A DNA stretch of 13,760 nucleotides. It comes from SIG636 sp045604285 (lineage in GTDB: Bacteria; Bacillota; Clostridia; Oscillospirales; CAG-382). Under the pieces are notes generated by a model. It made no database searches. It was not told where the DNA came from and worked only from the letters and a program-made list of their open reading frames with translations. Each line of letters opens with the position of its first letter. Position 1 is the stretch's first letter. Below, piece by piece: positions 1 to 5,969 of this stretch. The position numbers were made by a program, and so were the translations under genes. The DNA lies in NCBI GenBank assembly GCA_045604285.1, contig JAZUNS010000009.1, positions 1-13,760 of the forward strand, written 5' to 3'.

Positions 1-516
1 CCGTTGGATAAGGGCTATACCGATATAGCGGTAACCGAATACGCCGAAAAACTCGGCGCTTATAAAAAGGGTATAGTTCATGACGAAAACGCCTGCTTCC
101 TGCAAGGCGTAAGTGCCAATGCGGGCATTTTTTCCACCGCCGAGGACTGTGCAATATTTGCCCGTATGCTCTCACGCAACGGTGCTACCGATAACGGCGT
201 GTTCCTTTCTCCTTCCCTTATGAATCTTGCAAAAACCGACCTTACTCAGGGCATTGAAGGAGAGGGCAGGGGGCTTGGCTTTGTAGTTAAGCGCACCAAC
301 ACCCTCAGCGCTATGGGCGATTTGTACCCCGGTGGCTCCTTCGGTCACAACGGATACACCGGCACTTCAATTTACGTTCACGGTGATAACGGTCTTTACG
401 TGGTTCTTCTTACAAACCGCGTTCACTTTACCCGCTCCTCCGACCGTCTTTTCCGCTTCCGCCGCATCTTCCACAATCTTTGCACTGCCGAGTACGAAAA
501 GGCGTTGCTTAAATAG
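1..516 (+). CDS. Serine beta-lactamase/esterase family protein, 3' fragment (5' end outside window)
   Basis: Open from the first base and ending in TAG at 514-516, this is the C-terminal 171 residues of a class C beta-lactamase/penicillin-binding-protein-like serine hydrolase. The visible family blocks are the 'GVSANAGIFSTAEDCAIFARM' type segment (about residues 36-56 of the fragment) and, near the end, the H-N-G-Y-T-G-T box that takes the place of the KTG motif on the active-site strand, followed by 'YVVLLTNRVH', typical of EstB/PBP4*-like members. The SxxK nucleophile motif would lie in the missing upstream part, so activity cannot be judged. Members hydrolyse beta-lactams, D-amino peptides or simple esters, and the substrate here is unknown. 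The stop codon directly abuts the stop of the convergent noc-like gene, leaving no room for a separate terminator. Confidence 0.85.
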   Translation, partial: PLDKGYTDIAVTEYAEKLGAYKKGIVHDENACFLQGVSANAGIFSTAEDCAIFARMLSRNGATDNGVFLSPSLMNLAKTDLTQGIEGEGRGLGFVVKRTNTLSAMGDLYPGGSFGHNGYTGTSIYVHGDNGLYVVLLTNRVHFTRSSDRLFRFRRIFHNLCTAEYEKALLK

Positions 517-1401
517 CTATTGGCATTTTCGTCTTGCCTTGGGGATAACCAGTCGAAGCTCGTAAAAATCTCCAAGATCGCTGTCGTTGCGCTCTACTTC
601 AAAGCCTGCGGCGGCGGCAAGACCTATAGCCTTGTCCACGCTGTTTATAAAAAAGCGAATATCACTAAGTGCGCTCACCGTTCTGCGGTGGGCGCCTTTT
701 GCTTTGGACAGCTCCTCTCCGCCCTTAAGATAACCGTCTATGCGCTTTATGCACTCCTCAGGCGTAAGGCTGTGGGCTTCGGCGCTTTTTAAAAGCTTAA
801 GGCGTGCATCACTGTTTTCAATACGCAAAAACTGTCGGCACAGCCTTTCGGGAAAATCACAGTCAATAATTATCCGTCGCTCTTCCTCTTCAAACCGCAA
901 AAGCCTTAGCTTGTTGGCAACCGTGGGCTGGCTAAGCCCAAGGCTTTCCGCAAGCTCCCCCTGGTTAAGGCCGCAAACTATCATAATGTTTTGCATGGCG
1001 GCGGCTTGCTCAAAAAAATTAAGGTCTTTGCGGTAAAAATTTTCGGCAAGTGCAATTTTTGCGCTGTCGCCCGCCGTTGCATTCATAATAATGCAAGGCA
1101 CCTTTTCAAGGGCGGCAAGCTGTGCTGCACGCCATCGCCGTTCCCCGGCGATTATTTCGTAAATAGCCTCTGCTTTTATAACCTGCCCGTTTATGGAAAC
1201 GCAAGGCACGTCCTCTCTCATCCGCACGCAAAGGGGCTGCAAAACTCCGTTTTCCTTAATGCTGTGGGCAAGGCTTTTTAAGTCCTCGGCCAAAAACCTT
1301 TTTCTTGGCTGCAAAGGATTTACCGTAAGCTTATTTATCGGAATATAGCTTAGGGACGGAAGATTGCTTTTCTTAAACCCCAGCTTCTCGGCAATACTCA
1401 T
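517..1401 (-). CDS. Noc/ParB-family DNA-binding protein
   Basis: This is a 294-residue ParB/Noc-type CTP-dependent DNA clamp protein. The N-terminal ParB domain has 'NPLQPRKRF' (residues 28-36), 'GVLQPL' (52-57) and the CTP-binding GERRWRA box (86-92). 'ALAENFYRKDLN' (118-128) follows, then a helix-turn-helix around 145-168 ('NQGELAESLGLSQPTVANKLRLL'). The C-terminal part (about 245-289, ending 'LRLVIPKARR') resembles proteins annotated as nucleoid occlusion protein in Clostridia. Residues 61-80 form a loop longer than usual before YEIIAGERR. I chose the ATG at 1401 because AGGAGGT (1408-1414) sits 6 nt upstream. A 53-residue upstream extension in the same frame would run through a promoter and terminator hairpin. 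No parA is visible beside it. Noc-type proteins protect the nucleoid from division or help chromosome segregation. Noc versus orphan ParB cannot be decided from sequence alone. Confidence 0.85.
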   Translation of the reverse strand: MSIAEKLGFKKSNLPSLSYIPINKLTVNPLQPRKRFLAEDLKSLAHSIKENGVLQPLCVRMREDVPCVSINGQVIKAEAIYEIIAGERRWRAAQLAALEKVPCIIMNATAGDSAKIALAENFYRKDLNFFEQAAAMQNIMIVCGLNQGELAESLGLSQPTVANKLRLLRFEEEERRIIIDCDFPERLCRQFLRIENSDARLKLLKSAEAHSLTPEECIKRIDGYLKGGEELSKAKGAHRRTVSALSDIRFFINSVDKAIGLAAAAGFEVERNDSDLGDFYELRLVIPKARRKCQ

Positions 1402-1433
1402 TTTAGTACCTCCTAACTTTGTTTGTTTTGACA

Positions 1434-1479
1434 ATTTTACCACTTTGCCTCTGTCGAAAAGCATCAAAGCAAAGGCAAA
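1434..1479 (-). promoter_or_regulatory. Promoter of the noc-like gene with a Spo0A-box match
   Basis: On the minus strand an extended -10 element, TGG followed by TAAAAT (1434-1439), lies 20 bp upstream of the AGGAGGT. No good -35 is present at 17 bp. A perfect Spo0A box core TGTCGAA is at 1452-1458 on the plus strand, overlapping the expected -35 region. A 7-bp inverted repeat (TTTGCCT 1444-1450, AGGCAAA 1473-1479) flanks it. The promoter is plausible; regulation by Spo0A is inference. Confidence 0.45.
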
Positions 1480-1486
1480 AAAATAA

Positions 1487-1523
1487 AAGATGCTGTAAAA
1501 AACTTTGTTTTTTACAGCATCTT
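1487..1523 (-). terminator. Intrinsic terminator after the sensor kinase
   Basis: This is a perfect 17-bp stem (1487-1503 with 1507-1523) and 3-nt loop that begins 2 nt after the kinase stop codon. On the minus strand it is followed by a T-rich tract (TTTTATTTTTTT). The core of the stem and loop recurs at the far end of the window (13730-13756). Confidence 0.9.
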
Positions 1524-1525
1524 GA

Positions 1526-2974
1526 CTATATTCTAAAACTGAAAACAGAACCAACCCCAAGAGTGCTTTCTGCGCTTACCGTACCGCCGTGGGCTTCAAC
1601 AATGCTTTTAACCATCGAAAGCCCCAACCCCATGCTTCCGTTTGCATCATGGGTTCTTGCGCTGTCACCACGGTAAAAGCGATTCCATATTTTTTTAAGG
1701 TCTTCTTCGGCAATACCAATGCCGTCATCCTTAATGCGGCACAAAGCGTGCCCGTTACCCTCGTCTGTAATGCTAACGGTAACGTTACCGTTCTCTTTGC
1801 CGTATTTAATTGCGTTGCTTATAAGGTTAATAAGCACCCGCATGATTTGTGAGTGATCGGCAACCACCGTTATGGGCTGTGTGTTTTCAAGGCACAGCTT
1901 GATGTTTTTGTCCTCTGCGTCAAGCTCAAGCTGCATAATTACCATTTCGGTAAGCTCGCAAAGGTCAAAGCTTTCACGCTCTAAAATCTCGGTTTTGTTA
2001 TCAGCTCTGGCAAGACTAAGCAGCTCGGATAGCAGCTTGTTCATCTTTTTGCTTTGCCTGTTTATACTTTGCAAGGATTCAACCCTATCTTCCTTGGTGG
2101 CTTTAGGGTCAAGGGCAAGCTCGCTTTGAGCCATTATCACCGCAACGGGCGTCCTTAGCTCGTGGGATGCATCTGCAGTAAACTGCTTTTCCTTTTCAAA
2201 ATTGCTCTCTATCGTATCAAGCATTTCGTCAAAGGTGCAAGCAAGGGTGCTTATTTCATCCTTGCCCGGCCCCATATTCAGCCTTTGGGAAAGGTCCTCG
2301 CCCTTGGCAATATCCGATGCCGCCTTGGTTATTTTTGCAATGGGTTTAAAGGTGCGCTTGGTTACAAAATAGCCCAAAAGTGTTGCAATAATTATTATAA
2401 ACGGAATCTGCACCAATGCAGTTCGTGTCGTATTGTAAGCAGCTGTGCTGGTGTTTTCCGTGCTTATGGCACCGCAAACCCAAATGCCGCTTTTGCCCAT
2501 GCCGGGTCCGTCAAGAAAACAGCAATAAACGTAATGACCGCTTATTTTATGGACTTTGTTGGTTTCCAGCTCCGTGCTAAAGCTTATCCCTTCCGGTAAT
2601 GCACCTGCGGTATAGCCCGCATAGTCGCTTTCGATATCTATATAAACGTACATGGCAACGCCGTTGTGCTCGTATTGAGGATTATCGGGAAAAATTATCT
2701 CCGGCTTTTTAGGCTCTTTTTCTGCTTCGGGCGGTCTGTTACCCATTGTATCGTTTGCAGGCGGCTCTTTTTGCATCCCGTCAGGCTTTTCCTGCTCACG
2801 AAAACCGTAGGAGTTGTACAGCTCGGTTACCTCGTTGCGCAGGGTTTCCTTAAGCTGGTTTTCCGACGCCGTACGTGCTAAGCCCACGGTAAACATCATA
2901 AGCGCCACGGCAAAAAGGCACATAATAAACGCAATATATAACGTAATTTTAAGTTTTATGCTTAAGCGCTTCAT
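1526..2974 (-). CDS. Two-component sensor histidine kinase
   Basis: This is a 482-residue membrane sensor kinase. TM1 is about residues 9-31. An extracytoplasmic domain (about 32-186) contains a stretch rich in Pro, Glu and Lys (about 60-96). TM2 is about 187-204, followed by a HAMP linker (about 205-258). The HisKA dimerisation domain has H271 in the H-box 'ASHELRTPVA'. The HATPase_c domain has N-box residues N383 and N387 ('NLISNAIKYG'), G1 'DDGIG' (416-420), F-box 'NRFYRGD' (431-437) and G2 'GLGLS' (449-453). All catalytic motifs are intact. The ATG at 2974 is preceded by AAGGA (2984-2988), which lies inside the last codons of the response regulator gene 5 nt upstream, so the two are co-transcribed and probably translationally coupled. 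The signal is unknown, because no transporter or enzyme target gene is adjacent and the sensor domain is not one I recognise. Confidence 0.95.
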   Translation of the reverse strand: MKRLSIKLKITLYIAFIMCLFAVALMMFTVGLARTASENQLKETLRNEVTELYNSYGFREQEKPDGMQKEPPANDTMGNRPPEAEKEPKKPEIIFPDNPQYEHNGVAMYVYIDIESDYAGYTAGALPEGISFSTELETNKVHKISGHYVYCCFLDGPGMGKSGIWVCGAISTENTSTAAYNTTRTALVQIPFIIIIATLLGYFVTKRTFKPIAKITKAASDIAKGEDLSQRLNMGPGKDEISTLACTFDEMLDTIESNFEKEKQFTADASHELRTPVAVIMAQSELALDPKATKEDRVESLQSINRQSKKMNKLLSELLSLARADNKTEILERESFDLCELTEMVIMQLELDAEDKNIKLCLENTQPITVVADHSQIMRVLINLISNAIKYGKENGNVTVSITDEGNGHALCRIKDDGIGIAEEDLKKIWNRFYRGDSARTHDANGSMGLGLSMVKSIVEAHGGTVSAESTLGVGSVFSFRI

Positions 2975-2979
2975 AATGC

Positions 2980-3648
2980 TCAGTCCTTAATAATATATCC
3001 AACTCCGCGTACTGTTTTTATAAGCTTAGGCTCATAATCCCCGTCAATTTTTTTGCGCAAATAGCTTATATAAACGTCTATAACGTTGCTTCCGCCTTCG
3101 TAATCGTAGTTCCAAATATGCTCCTCAATTTTCTCCCTGGAAAGTACGTGCCCCTTGTTCTTAACAAGGTATTCAAGTATGGCAAATTCTTTTGAGGAAA
3201 GCGAAATCTCTCTTCCGCCACGGGTAACGCTGTGGGTGTTAAGGTCAATGCTAAGGTCGCCGGCAGACAAAACGTTGGTGGTGTTTCCGCTTTGTCTTCT
3301 CGTTATCGCGTGTATCCTTGCAATAAGCTCTTCTAAGGAAAAGGGCTTTACCAAATAGTCGTCAGCCCCTGCGTTAAGCCCCTCAACACGGTCGTTTATC
3401 GCATCCTTGGCTGTCAGCAACAAAACGGGCGTTGTATTTCTGTTAAGTCGCAACCATTGCAATACCTTAAGCCCGGATAATTTGGGCATCATAATATCCA
3501 AAATTATTGCGTCGTATTCCGTTACCGACAAATAGTCCACGGCTTCTTCGCCGTCATAGCAACTGTCAACCGAAAACTTTTCCAAGGTCAACCTGCGTGA
3601 CACAACCGCATTTAAATCCTTTTCATCGTCCGCAACAAGAATTCTCAT
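2980..3648 (-). CDS. OmpR/PhoB-family response regulator
   Basis: This is a 222-residue DNA-binding response regulator. The receiver domain (about 1-115) has the acidic pocket 'DDE' (7-9), phospho-acceptor D51 in 'LDIMMPKLSG', T79 in 'LLLTAKD' and K101 in 'LVKPF'. The OmpR-type winged-helix domain (about 125-220) has 'SLSSKEFAILEYLVKNKG' and the recognition-helix/wing segment 'SNVIDVYISYLRKKI' to 'KTVRGVGYII'. I prefer the ATG at 3648 over an in-frame GTG at 3657 because the GTG lies within the purine-rich AAAGGGGTG that serves as the ribosome binding site. It is the first gene of the two-gene unit with the sensor kinase and is presumably phosphorylated by it. Target genes cannot be inferred. 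Confidence 0.95.
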   Translation of the reverse strand: MRILVADDEKDLNAVVSRRLTLEKFSVDSCYDGEEAVDYLSVTEYDAIILDIMMPKLSGLKVLQWLRLNRNTTPVLLLTAKDAINDRVEGLNAGADDYLVKPFSLEELIARIHAITRRQSGNTTNVLSAGDLSIDLNTHSVTRGGREISLSSKEFAILEYLVKNKGHVLSREKIEEHIWNYDYEGGSNVIDVYISYLRKKIDGDYEPKLIKTVRGVGYIIKD

Positions 3649-3676
3649 AAACAGCACCCCTTTGCCTTTTTTAATA

Positions 3677-3706
3677 AATATATCAGCAAAATGTTAAGGT
3701 AAAATG
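3677..3706 (-). promoter_or_regulatory. Candidate promoter of the two-component operon
   Basis: Minus strand: extended -10 TGA plus TATATT (TATATT at 3677-3682) with a weak -35 (TTTTAC at 3699-3704, 16-bp spacer). The hexamer CATTTT occurs twice in direct orientation 13 bp apart (plus-strand AAAATG at 3688-3693 and 3701-3706), a possible but weak regulator site. The unit needs its own start because a terminator lies just upstream. Confidence 0.4.
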
Positions 3707-3710
3707 AAAA

Positions 3711-3738
3711 TCCCCAGGGCTTTTTATGCCAATGGGGA
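3711..3738 (-). terminator. Intrinsic terminator of the rimP-truB operon
   Basis: Minus-strand hairpin: TCCCCA pairs with TGGGGA (3733-3738 with 3711-3716), with an inner GGC/GCC stem (3728-3730 with 3718-3720) and a 7-nt loop. ATTTTCATTTT follows. It lies 7 nt after the truB stop and upstream of the two-component promoter, so it separates the two units. Confidence 0.75.
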
Positions 3739-3745
3739 AGCACTT

Positions 3746-4654
3746 TCAATTAAAAAACATTTTTTTTGCCCTTATGGCAAGCCCTTTTTCAAAGGAAGCA
3801 GTTTCCGCAAAGGCAATAAAACCGTTTTTATCGTAAACTCTCAGCAGAATGCCCTCTTCGTTAAGTACAATATCCTTGGGGCGCAGCTTTTTGCAATATA
3901 TCTCACATCCGTTTTTAAACAGCTTGGCATAAAACTCGGGCATGAAAACAGAGGGGTATTGGCTGAACACCGTATCCACAGGGATAAGTGCGGCTTTAAG
4001 CTCTTCCTCACTCATAGTCTCAAGCTGCTCGGTGGTAAAGGCGTCCTCAATGCGGTAGTCACCCACACGGGTACGCTTCAAAGCGCACATACAAGCTCCG
4101 CAGCCAAGCTGCTTGCCTATATCCTCGCAAAGCGTGCGTATATATGTACCCTTAGAGCAATCCACGTCAACGGTAAAAACGCCGCCGTCCTCGTAGGCGG
4201 ATAGGGAATATACGGTAATGCTTCTCGCTTTGCGCTCAACCTCTATACCCTTCCTTGCCAGATCAACCAGCTTTACGCCGCCCACCTTAAGGGCAGAGTA
4301 CATAGGCGGCACCTGCATATGCTCACCAACAAAGCCTTCTGCTGCAGCCTTAAAGCTTTCAAAGTCGGGCAAATCTCCCTCGTGGGTAGAAAGTACGGTG
4401 CCGGTGGTGTCGCCGCTGTCCGTAGTAATACCCAAGGTTATACCTGCAACGTAGCTTTTATCATGGTCCTGCATATACTCACAAGCCTTTACCGCCCGCC
4501 CTATAAGCACCGGTAAAACGCCCGTTGCCATAGGGTCAAGGGTGCCTGCGTGTCCCACGGTCTTAATTCCGTAAATGCGCCTTACTATATTAACTATTTT
4601 GTGGCTGCTAACGCCCGAAGGCTTGTTTACAATAAGAATCCCGCTTACGTCCAT
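3746..4654 (-). CDS. truB: tRNA pseudouridine(55) synthase TruB
   Basis: This 302-residue enzyme converts U55 to pseudouridine in the T-loop of tRNAs. The N-terminal signature 'GILIVNKPSGVSSHKIV' is followed by 'GHAGTLDPMATGVLP' with catalytic Asp40. 'VPPMYSALKVGG', the 'GTYIRTLCEDIG' motif and 'LKRTRVGDYRIEDA' follow in the usual order, and the C-terminal 70 or so residues occupy the PUA-like position. Length is normal for the family. It is the last gene of the rimP operon. Its ATG lies 3 nt after the nrnA stop and has no clear Shine-Dalgarno sequence, so translation probably depends on coupling to nrnA. In many Firmicutes ribF follows truB, but here a terminator does. Confidence 0.97.
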   Translation of the reverse strand: MDVSGILIVNKPSGVSSHKIVNIVRRIYGIKTVGHAGTLDPMATGVLPVLIGRAVKACEYMQDHDKSYVAGITLGITTDSGDTTGTVLSTHEGDLPDFESFKAAAEGFVGEHMQVPPMYSALKVGGVKLVDLARKGIEVERKARSITVYSLSAYEDGGVFTVDVDCSKGTYIRTLCEDIGKQLGCGACMCALKRTRVGDYRIEDAFTTEQLETMSEEELKAALIPVDTVFSQYPSVFMPEFYAKLFKNGCEIYCKKLRPKDIVLNEEGILLRVYDKNGFIAFAETASFEKGLAIRAKKMFFN

Positions 4655-4657
4655 ATA

Positions 4658-5614
4658 TTACAACATACCGTCCAATTTTTTAACTAATGCCTCGGCTGCT
4701 TCGGCAACGGTTCCTTCAAATCTGTAGCCCGCCGCATGGATATGCCCGCCGCCACCGTAGGTTTTGGCAAGCTCAGCCACGTCAAAATATTCGTTAGAAC
4801 GCAAAGAAACCTTTGTGCCTTCACCTTTACTGCGTATTACAGCCGAAACCTCAACGCCAAGTATCTGGCGGGGCAGCTGATTAACGCCTTCAAAATCCGT
4901 CTCTACCGCACCGATCTCGGCTGCAACGTCCTTCTCAATGGCAACTACCGCAAGCCTGCCGTCATAGTACAGCTTAAGGGCTTTGTAGGCTTCCTTTTCC
5001 AAGGCGATTTGTGAAGGTGGCTTCTGCTCAAACAGCCGTCTGTTTATTTCGGCAAAATCAATGCCCGTTCTAATAAGCTTTGCCGCACACTCATAGGTTT
5101 CGGCACGGGTATCGGAATACCTAAAGCCGCCGCTGTCAGAGCATATTGCCGTATACAGCGCCTCGGCTATGTCCTTGTTAAGCTCTACGCCCAAATAAGG
5201 CATAAGCTCGTATATAATTTCGCCGTTGGCAATATAAGTTTCCTTTAACAGCCTGTTACGGCAGGGCAGGGTGCTTACCTTGTGGTGGTCGATCGCCAAC
5301 TCAAAGCTTATGCTTTTACAAGCCTCTTCTAAACCGCCCAGCATAGCCGCCGACGCAACGTCTACCGATACGGCGGTTTCAATCACGTCGGGAAGCTTGT
5401 CTGCAAAAACACCGTCCCTGTCAAGGGGCTTAAGCTTTCTGGGAATAGGGTCGGCGCATACAGCTACCGCATTTTTACCCATGGCACGCAAACAGCGCAC
5501 CAGCGCCGCTGCAGACCCAATAGTATCACCGTCGGGGTTTCCGTGGGTAAAAACGACGAAGCCGTTACGCTCGCAAAGGAGCGCAGCAGCCTCTTTATAA
5601 CTAACGTTATTCAT
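4658..5614 (-). CDS. nrnA: DHH/DHHA1 phosphoesterase, NrnA-type oligoribonuclease/pAp phosphatase
   Basis: This 318-residue DHH-family, Mn-dependent phosphoesterase matches the bacterial NrnA type, which degrades nanoRNA, and in several species pAp or cyclic-dinucleotide breakdown products. Motifs in order are: 'THGNPDGDTIGS' (23-34; H24, D28, D30), D84 in 'SVDVAS', 'IDHHK' (108-112), D160 in 'CSDSGGFRYSDT', and the DHHA1 substrate-binding glycine motif 'GGGGHIHAAG' (287-296). The ATG at 5614 is favoured over a longer reading frame because GGAGG (5621-5625) sits 6 nt upstream. It overlaps the end of rbfA by 8 nt, so the two are coupled. Placement between rbfA and truB is a common Firmicutes arrangement. 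NrnA versus a cyclic-di-AMP-type specificity cannot be resolved from motifs alone. Confidence 0.9.
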   Translation of the reverse strand: MNNVSYKEAAALLCERNGFVVFTHGNPDGDTIGSAAALVRCLRAMGKNAVAVCADPIPRKLKPLDRDGVFADKLPDVIETAVSVDVASAAMLGGLEEACKSISFELAIDHHKVSTLPCRNRLLKETYIANGEIIYELMPYLGVELNKDIAEALYTAICSDSGGFRYSDTRAETYECAAKLIRTGIDFAEINRRLFEQKPPSQIALEKEAYKALKLYYDGRLAVVAIEKDVAAEIGAVETDFEGVNQLPRQILGVEVSAVIRSKGEGTKVSLRSNEYFDVAELAKTYGGGGHIHAAGYRFEGTVAEAAEALVKKLDGML

Positions 5615-5969
5615 CGTCGTCCTCCAAGGGAGTGGAATACTCAATATTCTTAAGTATTCCCGAAATCTTCATTGCTCGCTCAGCGGTATCATCCTTTATA
5701 AACGTAAGCTTGGGCGTAACCCTTAAATTAAGCCTTGCGGCAAGCTCGCCTCTTATATATCCGCTTGCCGAAACAAGCCCTTTGGCAAGCTTGGGGTCGC
5801 TGGGCCCCAGCACGCTGTAAAAAATCTTTGCAAAGGAAAGATCCGCCGAAACGTCTACACCTGTAATACTTATAAAAGCACCTGCAACACGGGGGTCCTT
5901 AACGTTGCGCAGGATATCTGTAAGCTCCCTTGCAACGCTTTCGTTTATTCTGTCAATCCTGTGTGCCAT
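5607..5969 (-). CDS. rbfA: 30S ribosome-binding factor RbfA
   Basis: This 120-residue KH-like protein binds the immature 30S subunit and assists late 16S rRNA maturation. The N-terminus 'RIDRINESVARELTDIL', 'VKDPRVAG', 'ISITGVDVSADLSFAKIFYSVLG' and 'LRVTPKLTFIKDDTAERAMKI' are the standard family blocks, and the acidic tail 'LEDDDE' is typical. Its ATG overlaps the infB stop by one base (TAATG), and its own 3' end overlaps nrnA by 8 nt, so it is embedded in a tightly coupled part of the operon. Confidence 0.96.
   Translation of the reverse strand: MAHRIDRINESVARELTDILRNVKDPRVAGAFISITGVDVSADLSFAKIFYSVLGPSDPKLAKGLVSASGYIRGELAARLNLRVTPKLTFIKDDTAERAMKISGILKNIEYSTPLEDDDE

Noticed and set aside
1402..1560. 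Longer form of the noc-like protein starting at 1560
   Set aside because: The extension would translate the kinase terminator hairpin and the promoter region, whereas AGGAGGT lies 6 nt before the ATG at 1401.
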